NCBI RefSeq assembly: GCF_024703995.1
Contig: NZ_JAMXQV010000046.1
Span: 1-54,991, forward strand
Reading direction: 5' to 3'
Source: Amycolatopsis iheyensis
GTDB lineage: Bacteria > Actinomycetota > Actinomycetes > Mycobacteriales > Pseudonocardiaceae
DNA: 54,991 nucleotides
A program made the position numbers and the translations under genes. Below the pieces are notes generated by a model. It saw only the letters and a program-made list of their open reading frames with translations, had not been told where the DNA came from and did no database searches. Below, piece by piece: positions 14,646 through 41,030 of the stretch; within the stretch, counting starts at the first letter, position 1; the number at the start of each line of letters is the position of its first letter.

Positions 14646-15806
14646 ATGGACAAGGTGCTCCGCGGCCTGAGGCTCCCCGAGAACGTGGCGCCGGGCTGGC
14701 TGGTGGTGCAGCTGCTGGGGTCCGTGGTGATCCTGGCGACGCTGCTGACCACCGCGGAGACCCAGCCACTCGTGTGGGTGGCCTACGGCGCGGCCGCCGC
14801 GTGCTGGGTGGGTTTCGTGCTCGGCCACGAACGGCTGCCGCGCACGGCCGCCGCGCTGCTCGCCGCCGGCGCCACCGTCGTGGCCCCGGTGATCAGCGTC
14901 GCCTCGGACACCTCCGCCCTCGTCATCGGCGTGGTGATGCTCGGCCGGTTCGCCGCGCTGATCACCCCCGGCGTGCGGCTGATCGTCGCGACCGGCTGCG
15001 CCGACATCGCGCTGTGCGTGCTCGGCGGGCTGCTCGCCGACGTCTCGCTCGGCGAGACGCTCGGCAACCCGCTCGGCCTGGTGATCATCCTGCTGTTCGG
15101 GCTGAACCGGCGGCAGTACCGGATCCACCTGGCCCAGACGCGGCGGCTGCTGGAGCAGACCAAACGCGCGCAGGCCGAGCAGACGCGCGCGGCCGCGTTG
15201 GACGAGCGCACCCGGATCGCCCGCGAGATCCACGACGTGCTGGCGAATTCCCTTGGCGCGCTGGTGGTCCAGCTCGAGCTCGCCGAGGCGATGCTCGAGC
15301 AGAAGGACGACGACCGGGCGCTGGAACGGGTTCTGGTGTCGCGACGGTTGGCTGTGGACGGTCTGGCCGAGGCCCGCAACGCCGTCGCCGCCCTGCGGGC
15401 CGACGTCCCGCCGCTCGCTCGCGCGCTGGAGGATCTGGCGCAGCGGCACCACAAGCTGAGCGGCACCGAGGTGTCGTTCGGCACCGAAGGCGAGCTCCGG
15501 ACCCCGCCGTTCTCGGTGGTAGCCTGCCTCGTGGCGCTGGCCAGGGAAGCCTTGACGAACGCCGCCAAGCACGCGCCCGGCGAACCGGTCACCATGGTGC
15601 TGGGCTTCGAGCCGGACCGCGTCCGCCTGACCGTCCGCAACCCCGTCGCCGGCGATCCGGGTGCGGGGACGGGCTTCGGGCTGACCGGGATGCGTGAGCG
15701 CGTTTCCCAGGTCGGCGGGCGGTTGAGCACGGGCACGTGCCAGGGGGAGTGGCAGGTGGTCGCGGAAGTGCCGGAACCCGGTCACACTGGAGGGGATCAT
15801 GGGTGA
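14646..15806 (+). CDS. Sensor histidine kinase (NarL type)
   Basis: 386 residues. Several hydrophobic helices occupy about residues 18-155 (six likely segments), so the sensor is membrane-embedded with little extracellular loop. The HisKA_3 motif DERTRIAREIHDVLANSL has His196 as phospho-acceptor, followed by the HATPase region with LTNAAKHAPGE (N box) and GTGFGLTGMRERV (G box). The 3' end overlaps the response regulator start by 8 bp. It is divergent from the carbon-nitrogen hydrolase across a 94-bp region that carries the TAGGGG promoter. Lying between starter-unit genes, this pair is a candidate controller of the cluster, but no direct evidence shows it binds the shared motif. Confidence 0.92.
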   Translation: MDKVLRGLRLPENVAPGWLVVQLLGSVVILATLLTTAETQPLVWVAYGAAAACWVGFVLGHERLPRTAAALLAAGATVVAPVISVASDTSALVIGVVMLGRFAALITPGVRLIVATGCADIALCVLGGLLADVSLGETLGNPLGLVIILLFGLNRRQYRIHLAQTRRLLEQTKRAQAEQTRAAALDERTRIAREIHDVLANSLGALVVQLELAEAMLEQKDDDRALERVLVSRRLAVDGLAEARNAVAALRADVPPLARALEDLAQRHHKLSGTEVSFGTEGELRTPPFSVVACLVALAREALTNAAKHAPGEPVTMVLGFEPDRVRLTVRNPVAGDPGAGTGFGLTGMRERVSQVGGRLSTGTCQGEWQVVAEVPEPGHTGGDHG

Positions 15807-16494
15807 GCCGCAGACGATCAAGGTGATCGTGGTCGACGACCAGCAGGTCGTGCGCGAGGGCCTGGTCGCGCTGATGAGCCTGCTCGACGACGTCGAGGTC
15901 GTCGGCTCGGCCGCGAACGGCGCGCAGGCGCTCGAGCTGGTCGCGTCGCTCGAGCGGCTCGACGTCGTGCTGATGGACCTGAACATGCCGGTGCTGAGCG
16001 GGGTCGAAGCCACCAAGCGCATCACGCAGGACCACCCGGAGGTCGCCGTGGTGGTGCTGACGACCTATTCGGACGACGAGTCGATCGCCGGCGCGCTGGC
16101 CGCGGGCGCGCGCGGCTACCTGACGAAGGAGGCCGGCCGGGGCGAGATCGGCTCCGCGCTGCGAGCCGTGGTCGCCGGGCAGCTGACGTTCGGCGCGGAC
16201 GTTTCGCGCCAGGTCGTCAGCGCGTTGTTCGACTCGGGCGGGCCGAGCGCGGCGAAAGCCGCCCCGCACAAGGAAGGCCTGCCGGACGGGCTGACCGCGC
16301 GCGAGGCCGAGGTGCTCGGCCTGATCGCCGCCGGGCTCAGCAACGGGAAGATCGCCGCCGAGCTGTTCATCGGCGAGGCGACGGTGAAGACGCACATCAA
16401 CAACGCGTTCGCCAAGATCGGCGTGCGCAACCGCGTCGAGGCGGTGCGCTACGCCGTCCGGCACGGGCTGGAGCGGGAGCCGAAGTCGCGCTAG
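15799..16494 (+). CDS. NarL/LuxR-type response regulator
   Basis: 231 residues. Receiver about 1-125 with acidic pair Asp13/Asp14 (VVDDQQVV), phospho-acceptor Asp60 (VVLMDLNMP) and conserved Thr/Lys (VVLTTYSDD, YLTKEA). The LuxR HTH at about 165-225 reads LTAREAEVLGLIAAGLSNGK, IAAELFIGEATVKTHINNAF. Translation is coupled to the kinase gene (8-bp overlap). The stop codon shares a CTAG with the stop of the convergent discrete acyltransferase gene. Candidate regulator of the TAGGGG promoters in this cluster; the alternative is that those promoters answer to a pathway activator encoded outside the window. Confidence 0.93.
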   Translation: MGEPQTIKVIVVDDQQVVREGLVALMSLLDDVEVVGSAANGAQALELVASLERLDVVLMDLNMPVLSGVEATKRITQDHPEVAVVVLTTYSDDESIAGALAAGARGYLTKEAGRGEIGSALRAVVAGQLTFGADVSRQVVSALFDSGGPSAAKAAPHKEGLPDGLTAREAEVLGLIAAGLSNGKIAAELFIGEATVKTHINNAFAKIGVRNRVEAVRYAVRHGLEREPKSR

Positions 16495-17381
16495 GCCGCC
16501 GGGCGGAGCGCGAGCTTCGGGTTGTGCGCGTGGACGCGGAACTCCTTCGCCTTCGGGGTCCGGCTGAACAGGTTGTCCGTGCCGCAGAAGTGCAGCTCCG
16601 TGACACCGAGCCGGTGTAGTGCCGCCGTGACCGAAGGCCAGTCGATCGGCCGGTCGAAGGTGCCCAGCAGCATGGTGCGGACCTCGTCGGCCGTGGTCAC
16701 GACCGCACCGTCCTGATCGGACAGCAGCGGGAGCTCCGGGGTCCGCAAGGGACAGTCGCCGAACGCCGCTTCGGCCGCTCGGCGCCGCAACGCCCCGAAC
16801 GCGGGCGCGTGCACCGGCGGGCGCATCGTGTACAGCGAATAGCCGCCGACCGCGCTGATCCGCCGGGTGAACTCCGCCAGCTCGCCTTCCCGCAGTGAGA
16901 CCATGTGGAAGCCGTCGTCGACGACACCGGAGATCTCGGCCCAGGAAAGTTCACCCAGGACGGTCCGCCAGCCCTCGTCGGGCACGCGCGTGACCGTGTG
17001 CGTCACGACGTCCTGGTGCTGCGAGGCGAAGTACTCCGCCTCGCAGGCCGCCTGCACGGCCGTCAAGCGGACCGCGTCGGCGAAGCTCAACGCTCCCGAG
17101 TGGACGGCCGCGGCCTTCTGGCCGAAGCTGACGCCGGTCACCGCGTCCGGGCGGACGGTGAGCCCGTCCGCGAGGGCGACGCAGCTGACCAGGAAGGCCA
17201 GCTGCGCGGCCGGGGAGTACGCGTCCTCGCTGTCGGCGTAGGCGTCCAAAATGGAGTAACCGGCCACGTCGTCGGCCTCGGCGACGCGCCGCTGGGCCCG
17301 CGGGTCCAGCACGAGGAACTTGGTGAGCTCCTCGAACCGGCTCGGCGCCATGCCGGGGAAGACCAGCGCGGTGCCGCTCAC
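16491..17381 (-). CDS. Discrete acyltransferase, probable starter-unit acyl-CoA:ACP transferase
   Basis: 296 residues with the malonyl-transacylase (FabD-like) fold: FPGMAPS at the N-terminus (usual FPGQGSQ), nucleophile Ser85 in GVSFGQ and catalytic His191 in PPVHAPAF. Two changes matter. The usual GHSxG has Val84 instead of His. Gln110 stands exactly where FabD Arg117 (25 residues after the Ser) binds the malonyl carboxylate (aligned stretch FADAVRL). The enzyme should therefore prefer an acyl group without a carboxylate. It is co-transcribed with the ligase gene upstream (ATGA overlap), so the pair most likely activates a starter acid and loads it on the N-terminal ACP of the PKS. An additional role supplying module 1, whose own AT is dead, is possible but disfavoured by the missing Arg. 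Confidence 0.85.
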   Translation of the reverse strand: MSGTALVFPGMAPSRFEELTKFLVLDPRAQRRVAEADDVAGYSILDAYADSEDAYSPAAQLAFLVSCVALADGLTVRPDAVTGVSFGQKAAAVHSGALSFADAVRLTAVQAACEAEYFASQHQDVVTHTVTRVPDEGWRTVLGELSWAEISGVVDDGFHMVSLREGELAEFTRRISAVGGYSLYTMRPPVHAPAFGALRRRAAEAAFGDCPLRTPELPLLSDQDGAVVTTADEVRTMLLGTFDRPIDWPSVTAALHRLGVTELHFCGTDNLFSRTPKAKEFRVHAHNPKLALRPAA

Positions 17382-18796
17382 GCGGCGGACCCGGTGTCGG
17401 CCACGGCCAGCTCGGCCATCCGCTGCTTGTCCGGCTTCCCGTTGCGGTTGACCGGGAACTGGTCCACGACGACGACCCGGTTCGGCTGCTCGTACGCCGG
17501 CAGCACTTCGGCCAGCTTTTCGCGCCAGTAACCGCTTTCGCGCCGCTCCGGGTCGGCGACGAAGAACACGAGCTGGGCGCCCTTGCGCTCGTCGGGCAGC
17601 GGGATGATGCGGGTGCTGCAGCCCTGGGCGGCGACCTTCCGCTCGATGATCTCGGGGTGCAGCGTGTAGCCCATGCGGTGCACGGCGGCCTTGCGCCCGG
17701 CGATGAACAGGTTCCGGTGCGCGTCGAGGTACCCGAAGTCGCCGGTCGGGTACCAGCCCTGGGTGACCGGGGTCGTGGTGCCGTCGTCGCCGAGCAGCGC
17801 GGTCAGCATGTCCGGGCAGTCGATGACGACCTCGCCGATCTCACCGGCGGCGACCTCGCGGCCGTCGTCGTCGAGGATCCTGACGTCGATGCCGGCCATC
17901 ACCTGGCCGGTGCCGACCGGGTTGTCGAGGGTGGCGAAGGCCAGGTTGCCGAGCTCGGTGCTGCCGTAGCTGTCGAGCAGGGTCATCCCGAACTCGGCCT
18001 CGTACTCGGCGACCACCGGGCTGTCGAGCGGGGCGGCGCCACTGCAGAACATCCGCACCTTCGCCAGCGCGGCCCGGGCCTCGGGGCGCTTGCGGACGAT
18101 GTTCAGCATGCTCTGGTAGGTGGTCGGGGCGGCGTCGACGACGGTCGCGCCGCACTGGCCCGCCATCCGCAGCGCGCGGTCGAGCCGGCGGTAGGGGGCG
18201 ATCACCAGCGAGCAGCGGGTCAGCCAGGCGATCATCACCATGGAAATGCCGTACTGGTGGGAGAAGGGCAGCAGTGGCAGCAGGACGTCGTCGGGGCGGT
18301 GCCCGACCTGCTCGGCGTTGCGCTTCATGTTCTTCAGGAACCGGGCGCCGTTCTTGACGATCCCCTTCGGCGAGCCCGTCGAGCCGGACGACCACATGAT
18401 GATGCTGTCGGGCAGCTCGCACCAGCGGTCGAAGTCGAGCCGCTCGCCGGGCTCGGCCGGCACCGCGTCGGCCAGCAGCTCGTAGATGTAGAGCGGGTTC
18501 TGCCCGTCCGGCAGCGGCGCGTCGTCGTCCACGATGGACAGCCGGACGGCCGCGCGGTCGATGATCTCCTGGGTCTGCGAGGCCTTCTCCTGCGGGTCGA
18601 CGAGCACGATCGACGCACCGAGGTGCATCAGCGCGAACAGCGTGCTCACGTACCCGGCGGAGTTGCCGGCCTTCAGCAGCACCCGGTGCCCGGGCAGCAG
18701 GCCGCGGGCGGCCAGCGCGTCGGCCACCCCGAGGGTCCGCGACTCGAACTCGTCGAGGGTCTGCACCGAGTCCGCAGCAAAGAGTTTCGCCGGCAT
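17378..18796 (-). CDS. Acyl-activating (AMP-forming) ligase for the PKS starter
   Basis: 472 residues, ANL superfamily. P-loop SSGSTGSPKG (136-145), motif A5 YGSTE (277-281), ATP-ribose Asp353 in PTGD, hinge GRK (367-369) and C-terminal catalytic Lys454 in NRNGKPDK. It adenylates a carboxylic acid and passes it to CoA or directly to an ACP. The start ATG has AAAGGA 9 nt upstream; a longer frame would run through the promoter. It is first in an operon with the discrete acyltransferase and divergent from the first PKS gene, whose loading unit is an ACP without KS or AT. The substrate is unknown. 4-guanidinobutyrate is attractive by analogy with azalomycin/ECO-0501 pathways; aromatic or beta-amino acids are alternatives, though the aminoacyl-ACP and peptidase genes of beta-amino-acid macrolactam clusters are absent. 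Confidence 0.88.
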   Translation of the reverse strand: MPAKLFAADSVQTLDEFESRTLGVADALAARGLLPGHRVLLKAGNSAGYVSTLFALMHLGASIVLVDPQEKASQTQEIIDRAAVRLSIVDDDAPLPDGQNPLYIYELLADAVPAEPGERLDFDRWCELPDSIIMWSSGSTGSPKGIVKNGARFLKNMKRNAEQVGHRPDDVLLPLLPFSHQYGISMVMIAWLTRCSLVIAPYRRLDRALRMAGQCGATVVDAAPTTYQSMLNIVRKRPEARAALAKVRMFCSGAAPLDSPVVAEYEAEFGMTLLDSYGSTELGNLAFATLDNPVGTGQVMAGIDVRILDDDGREVAAGEIGEVVIDCPDMLTALLGDDGTTTPVTQGWYPTGDFGYLDAHRNLFIAGRKAAVHRMGYTLHPEIIERKVAAQGCSTRIIPLPDERKGAQLVFFVADPERRESGYWREKLAEVLPAYEQPNRVVVVDQFPVNRNGKPDKQRMAELAVADTGSAA

Positions 18797-18849
18797 CGGC
18801 CCGTCCTTTCGGTGGAATTGACGATGTGCCCGATCCAAGGTGTGCGCCG

Positions 18850-18885
18850 AATATAGGAATGGCTCGCGCGGGGCCGCCACCCCTA
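18850..18885 (-). promoter_or_regulatory. TAGGGG-type promoter of the ligase-acyltransferase operon
   Basis: Minus strand: TAGGGG (18885-18880), -35 TGGCGG (18879-18874), 18-nt spacer, -10 TATATT (18855-18850). This leaves a 5' leader of about 47 nt before the ligase ATG. Confidence 0.6.
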
Positions 18886-18927
18886 ACGCTGGTTTGCCTG
18901 GTCCAGCCCCTGATCCGTGGCGCGAAC

Positions 18928-18972
18928 TAGGGGCGCGTAGGGGTGGGGAGGGCGGTCGGGCGTCGGTAGCCT
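18928..18972 (+). promoter_or_regulatory. TAGGGG-type promoter of the first PKS gene
   Basis: TAGGGG (18928-18933) repeated 10 bp on (18938-18943), then -35-like TGGGGA (18944-18949), 17-nt spacer and -10 TAGCCT (18967-18972). Faces the ligase promoter across 42 bp. Confidence 0.55.
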
Positions 18973-18984
18973 CCCGGAGAGGGT

Positions 18985-18998
18985 GCGGGAATTCCCGC
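18985..18998. promoter_or_regulatory. Perfect palindrome in the PKS 5' leader
   Basis: GCGGGAATTCCCGC, a perfect 14-bp palindrome, followed at once by a half repeat (AATTCCCGCC, 19000-19009). It would lie just downstream of the predicted transcription start, where a repressor operator is often found. Confidence 0.4.
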
Positions 18999-19040
18999 CA
19001 ATTCCCGCCGGGAAAACGATCGCTGGAGAACGAGGGAAAA

Positions 19041-36268
<17,228 letters not shown>

Positions 36269-36271
36269 CCC

Positions 36272-39200
36272 ATGCCGAACGACGAGAAGCTGCTCAAGGA
36301 ACTGAAGTGGATGACCACCGAGCTGCGGCGCAGCCGCCGTCGCCTGGTGGAGGTCGAGGACGCCGCGCACGAGCCGATCGCGATCGTCGGGACGGGCTGC
36401 CGGTTCCCCGGCGGCGTGCGCTCGGCCGCGGACCTGTGGCGGCTGGTCACCGACGGCGCGGACGTGATCGGCGAGTTCCCGGCCGACCGCGGCTGGGACG
36501 TCGACGCGCTGTTCGACGCCGACCCCGACGCGGCCGGGAAGACGTACGTGCGCTCGGGCGGTTTCGTCCGTGACTCCAACGACTTCGACGCGGCCTTCTT
36601 CGGCATCTCGCCGCGGGAGGCTCTCGCGATGGACCCGCAGCAGCGGCAGCTCCTCGAAGTCGCCTGGGAGACCCTGGAAGACGCCGGGCTCGACCCGGAC
36701 TCGCTGAAGGGCAGCCTCACCGGCGTGTTCGCCGGCGTGCTGCAGAGCGACTACTCGACACGGCTGGCGACCGTGCCCGCCGACCTCGAGGGCTACCTCG
36801 ACAACGGCAACATGGCCAGCACCGCCACCGGCCGGATCGCCTACACCCTCGGCCTGGAGGGGCCGACGATGTCGGTCGACACGGCCTGCTCGTCGTCGCT
36901 GGTCGCGATCGACCTCGCGGTGCGGTCGCTGCGGAACCAGGACTGCGCGCTGGCCCTGGCCGGCGGCGTCACGATCATGTGCACCCCGGCCACGTTCACC
37001 AGTCTCGGCCGCCAGCGCGCGCTGGCCCCGGACGGCCGCTGCAAGGCGTTCTCCGACGACGCCAACGGCTTCGGCGCGGCCGAGGGCATCGGGTTCCTGG
37101 CCCTGGAACGGCTTTCCGACGCCGTCCGCAATGGACACCAGGTGCTCGCCGTGGTGCGGGGCTCGGCGGTGAACCAGGATGGCGCGTCGAACGGGCTCAC
37201 CGCGCCGAACGGTCCTTCGCAGCAGCGTGTCATCCAGGCCGCCCTGCGGAATGCCCGGTTGTCCGCGTCCGATGTCGACGTCGTGGAGGCGCACGGGACC
37301 GGGACCGCCCTCGGTGACCCGATTGAAGTGCAGGCGTTGCAGGCGGTTTACGGTGTCGAGCGGGACCGTCCACTGTGGCTGGGTTCGTTGAAGTCGAACA
37401 TCGGGCACGCCCAGGCCGCGGCCGGGGTGGGTGGCGTGATCAAGATGGTGCAGGCGTTGCGGGCCGGAGTTCTTCCGAAGACTCTGCATGCGTCGACGCC
37501 GTCGTCGAAGATCGAGTGGGCCGGCGGTGGGGTGGAGCTGCTGCAGGAGGCTCGCCCGTGGGAGGCCGAGGGGCCGCGCCGGGCGGGAGTTTCTTCCTTT
37601 GGCATCAGCGGCACCAATGCGCACGTGATCCTGGAGGAAGCTCCGCCGGTCGAGATCGAGACCTCCGACGTGCCGGGTGCCGTGCCGGTGCTGCTGTCCG
37701 GCCGTACGGCCGAGGCGCTGCGGGACCAGGCCGCGCGGTTGCGTGCGCACGTACTGGCGCACCCGTCGCTTTCCCTGGGTGACCTCGGGTTTTCCCTGGC
37801 CACGGGCCGCGCGAGCTTCGCGCACCGTGGTGCCGTGGTCGCCTCGGGCCGCGACGAACTCCTCGACGGCCTGACGAACCTGCCGATCACGGGTGCGGGG
37901 TCCGGGCCGAGCCGGGTGCTGATGGTGTTCCCGGGCCAGGGTTCGCAGTGGGTCCGGATGGGCCTGGACCTGGCCGAGGCCGAGCCGGTCTTCGCCGAGC
38001 GGCTGCGGGAGTGCGACGCGGCGTTGTCGGAGTTCGTCGAGTGGTCGGTGTTCGACAAGCTGGCGGAAGAGACCAGCCAGGTCGATGTGGTGCAGCCGCT
38101 GTTGTGGGCGATCATGGTGTCGCTCGCGGCGCTGTGGCGTCACTACGGTGTCGAGCCCGCTGGTGTGGTGGGCCATTCGCAGGGGGAGATTGCCGCGGCG
38201 ACCGTGTCGGGTGCGTTGTCGTTGCAGGACGGCGCCCGAGTGGTGGCTCTTCGCGCGAAAGCGTTGCGTGCGCTCGAAGGTATCGGTGGGATGGCGTCGT
38301 TGCGGGTGTCGGCCGAGGAGGCCGAGGCGCTGATCGATGATCGGCTCGCGGTGGCGGCGGTGAATGGCCCGGCGCAGGTGATCGTGTCCGGCGATGTGTC
38401 CTCTTTGGACAAGTTGGCCGAGCGGTGCGAGAGCTATCGCCGTATCGATGTTTCCTATGCCTCGCATCATCCGCAGGTTGGCCAGCTGGCGGAGGTGATT
38501 CTCAAGGACCTCGCGCCGGTGTCGCCGGTGGGCACTGAGATCCCGTTCTACTCCACGGTGTCCGGCGAGAAGATCGACACCGCGACCCTCACCGGCGAGT
38601 ACTGGCTGGAGAACCTGAAGAGCCAGGTCAAGTTCTTCCCGACCGTCGTGGCCGCCCTCGAGCAGGGCTTCACGCACGTCCTGGAAGTCAGCCCGCACCC
38701 GGTGCTGAGCGCCCCGCTGGAGGAAGCCGCCCAAGGCCTCCCGGTCCTCTCGACCCTCCGCCGCGAAGGCGGGCAGACGCGCTTCCGGACCGCTCTGGCG
38801 GAACTCCACGTCCGGCACGGCCGCGTCGACTGGACACCCCTGTTCGACGGCGCCACCCGAGTACCCCTGCCGACCTACGCCTTCCAGCACGAACGCTTCT
38901 GGCTCGACGCCCCGAAGCCCACCGGCTCGACGGACGCCGCCGAAGCCGCCTTCTGGGCCGCCGTCCGCGAAGAGAACGTCGACGAGGTCGCCAAGACCCT
39001 CGGCGTGGCCGATGACGTCCTCGGCCCCGTGCTCCCGGCGCTGTCGGACTGGCAGCGACGCCGCGACGAGCGGTCCACTCAGGACGCTCTCCGCTACCGC
39101 GTCGCCTGGACACCGCTGTCCCGGCCGGCCGCGCCCCGGCTCACCGGCCGGTGGCTCGTCCTGACCCCGCCCGGCGTCGAAGCTCCCCAGCTCGAAGGCC

Positions 39201-40924
39201 GGGGCGCCGAGGTCGTGCGCGTCGAGGTCGGCCCGGAGACCGACCGGGCGGGCTTCGCCGACCTGCTCACCGGGGAACCGTTCACCGGCGTGCTCGCCCG
39301 GCTCGGCCTCCTCGCGACCGTGCAGCTCACCCAGGCCATGGGTGACGCCGGCGGCGACGCCCGCCTGTGGTGCCTCACCCGCGGCGCGGTCGCCACGACC
39401 CGCGAACCCGGCGCCGTCGACCCGGTGCAGGCCCAGCTCTGGGGGTTCGGCCGGGTGGCCGCCATCGAGGCCCCGCAACGCTGGGGCGGCCTCGTCGACC
39501 TCCCCGCCGACGACGACCCGGACCTGCTGGTCGCGGCGCTGTCCGGCGCCGAACCCGAGGTCGCCGTCCGGGCCGAAGGGCTCTTCTCGCGGCGGCTGGT
39601 CCGCAGCCCGGTCGGCGGGGCCGCCGGGAGCGAGTACCGGCCGCGGGGGACCGTGCTGGTCACCGGCGGCACCGGCGCGCTGGGCTCGCACGTCGCCCGC
39701 TGGCTCGCCGCGAACGGCGCCGGGCACGTCGTGCTCACCAGCCGGCGCGGCGAGGTCGCGGAAGGCGCCACCGAGCTGGCCGAAGAGCTGCGGGCGCTGG
39801 GCGCGGAGGTCACCGTCGCGGCCTGCGACACCGCCGACCGCGAGGCCCTGCGCGGGCTGCTCGCCACGATCGAGCCACCCACCGCGGTCTTCCACGCCGC
39901 CGGTGTCCTCGACGACGGCGCGCTCGACTCGCTCACCCCGGACCGGTTCGCCACCGTGCTGCGCCCGAAGGCCGACGCTGCCCGCCACCTGCACGAACTC
40001 ACTCACGACCTCGACGCGTTCGTGCTGTTCTCCTCGTTCGCCAGCGTCCTGGGCAACGCCGGCCAGGCCAACTACGCCGCCGCCAACGCCTACCTGGACG
40101 CCCTGGCCGAGCAACGCCGCGCGGCGGGGCTCCCGGGCACCTCGGTGGCCTGGGGCGCGTGGGGCGGCACCGGCCTCGCCGCCGACGACGCCATCGCCGA
40201 CCGCCTCGGCCGCGAAGGCGTCGCGCCGATGGCCGCGGCCACCGGCGTCACCGCCCTCGGCCTCGCCCTGGCCCACCAGGACGTCGCCGTCGGGGTCGCC
40301 GACGTCGACTGGCCACGGCTGGTCGAGCGGCACGGCCCCCGGACGCTGCTGGACCAGCTGCCCGAAGCGGTCGTGCCGGTGACCGGCCCGGCTTCGGCCG
40401 CCGTCACCGCCGACGCGGGTGCCGCCCTGCGGCAACAGCTGGCCGACGCGCCCCCGGCCGAGCGGGAACCCCTGCTCCTGGAGCTGGTCCGCGCACAGGC
40501 GGCCGCGGTGCTCGGGCACGCGTCGCCGGCCGCGATCGACCCCGAGCGCGGCTTCACCGAGCTGGGGTTCGATTCCCTCACCGCGGTGGAAACGCGCAAC
40601 CGGCTGAGCGCGCTCACCGGCCTCCAGCTGCCGACGGCGCTCACGTTCGACTACCCGACCCCCACCGCGCTGGCCGCTCACCTGGCCGGCCGGCTCGCCC
40701 CGGCCGGCACCACCACGGCCGCGTCGGTGCTGGCCGGGCTGGACGAGCTGGGCCGGGCGTTCGCCGCGACCGCCCCGGACGGCATCACCCGGGCCCAGCT
40801 CAAGGTCGGCCTCCAGTCGTTCCTCGCGAAATGGGTCGAAGGCGATTCCGAAACGGACAGTTCTTTTGATTTCGGCACCGACGAAGAATTGTTCGAGTTC
40901 ATCGACAACGGCTTGTCGGCCTGA
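36272..40924 (+). CDS. Type I PKS, module 4 (KS-AT-KR-ACP)
   Basis: 1550 residues, starting 3 nt after the previous stop with GGAAGG upstream. N-terminal docking helix DEKLLKELKWMTTELRRSRR, KS about 35-455 (Cys206), AT with Ser636 (GHSQG) and YASH (methylmalonyl), no DH or ER, KR about 1126-1330 with TGGTGALG, LDD and NYAAAN (B1-type pattern, predicting a D-configured hydroxyl), ACP Ser1435. The C-terminal tail is acidic (FDFGTDEELFEFIDNG), as expected for a docking partner. It should leave a beta-hydroxy, alpha-methyl unit in the chain, a likely site of glycosylation or lactonisation. The gene is followed by a strong hairpin, so this is the end of the first PKS transcription unit or a point of partial termination. 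Confidence 0.95.
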   Translation: MPNDEKLLKELKWMTTELRRSRRRLVEVEDAAHEPIAIVGTGCRFPGGVRSAADLWRLVTDGADVIGEFPADRGWDVDALFDADPDAAGKTYVRSGGFVRDSNDFDAAFFGISPREALAMDPQQRQLLEVAWETLEDAGLDPDSLKGSLTGVFAGVLQSDYSTRLATVPADLEGYLDNGNMASTATGRIAYTLGLEGPTMSVDTACSSSLVAIDLAVRSLRNQDCALALAGGVTIMCTPATFTSLGRQRALAPDGRCKAFSDDANGFGAAEGIGFLALERLSDAVRNGHQVLAVVRGSAVNQDGASNGLTAPNGPSQQRVIQAALRNARLSASDVDVVEAHGTGTALGDPIEVQALQAVYGVERDRPLWLGSLKSNIGHAQAAAGVGGVIKMVQALRAGVLPKTLHASTPSSKIEWAGGGVELLQEARPWEAEGPRRAGVSSFGISGTNAHVILEEAPPVEIETSDVPGAVPVLLSGRTAEALRDQAARLRAHVLAHPSLSLGDLGFSLATGRASFAHRGAVVASGRDELLDGLTNLPITGAGSGPSRVLMVFPGQGSQWVRMGLDLAEAEPVFAERLRECDAALSEFVEWSVFDKLAEETSQVDVVQPLLWAIMVSLAALWRHYGVEPAGVVGHSQGEIAAATVSGALSLQDGARVVALRAKALRALEGIGGMASLRVSAEEAEALIDDRLAVAAVNGPAQVIVSGDVSSLDKLAERCESYRRIDVSYASHHPQVGQLAEVILKDLAPVSPVGTEIPFYSTVSGEKIDTATLTGEYWLENLKSQVKFFPTVVAALEQGFTHVLEVSPHPVLSAPLEEAAQGLPVLSTLRREGGQTRFRTALAELHVRHGRVDWTPLFDGATRVPLPTYAFQHERFWLDAPKPTGSTDAAEAAFWAAVREENVDEVAKTLGVADDVLGPVLPALSDWQRRRDERSTQDALRYRVAWTPLSRPAAPRLTGRWLVLTPPGVEAPQLEGRGAEVVRVEVGPETDRAGFADLLTGEPFTGVLARLGLLATVQLTQAMGDAGGDARLWCLTRGAVATTREPGAVDPVQAQLWGFGRVAAIEAPQRWGGLVDLPADDDPDLLVAALSGAEPEVAVRAEGLFSRRLVRSPVGGAAGSEYRPRGTVLVTGGTGALGSHVARWLAANGAGHVVLTSRRGEVAEGATELAEELRALGAEVTVAACDTADREALRGLLATIEPPTAVFHAAGVLDDGALDSLTPDRFATVLRPKADAARHLHELTHDLDAFVLFSSFASVLGNAGQANYAAANAYLDALAEQRRAAGLPGTSVAWGAWGGTGLAADDAIADRLGREGVAPMAAATGVTALGLALAHQDVAVGVADVDWPRLVERHGPRTLLDQLPEAVVPVTGPASAAVTADAGAALRQQLADAPPAEREPLLLELVRAQAAAVLGHASPAAIDPERGFTELGFDSLTAVETRNRLSALTGLQLPTALTFDYPTPTALAAHLAGRLAPAGTTTAASVLAGLDELGRAFAATAPDGITRAQLKVGLQSFLAKWVEGDSETDSSFDFGTDEELFEFIDNGLSA

Positions 40925-40932
40925 CTTTCCGC

Positions 40933-40981
40933 ACCCCTGCGCCCCCGCCGAGCTCCCGCAGCTCGACGGGGGCGCAGGGGT
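40933..40981 (+). terminator. Strong hairpin between PKS modules 4 and 5
   Basis: Perfect 15-bp outer stem (ACCCCTGCGCCCCCG and complement) plus an inner 6-bp stem (CGAGCT/AGCTCG). It begins 8 nt after the stop of the module 4 gene and is followed within 4 nt by the TAGGGG promoter of the next gene. Confidence 0.75.
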
Positions 40982-40984
40982 GTC

Positions 40985-41030
40985 TAGGGGAACGGTAGGG
41001 GTTGTCGGCGCCGGGGCCGGTCCATAGCTT
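40985..41030 (+). promoter_or_regulatory. TAGGGG-type promoter of the module 5 PKS gene
   Basis: TAGGGG (40985-40990) repeated 11 bp on (40996-41001), -35 TTGTCG (41002-41007), 17-nt spacer, -10 TAGCTT (41025-41030). TAGGGGTTGTCGG is identical to the element in the carbon-nitrogen hydrolase promoter. Confidence 0.65.

Noticed and set aside
16491..17381. The discrete acyltransferase as a trans-acting malonyl transferase for module 1.
   Set aside because: Gln110 replaces the carboxylate-binding Arg, so malonyl transfer is unlikely; not fully excluded.
13721..18796. A vicenistatin-type beta-amino-acid starter system.
   Set aside because: Ligase and acyltransferase are present, but no stand-alone ACP, second aminoacyl ligase or peptidase gene is seen.
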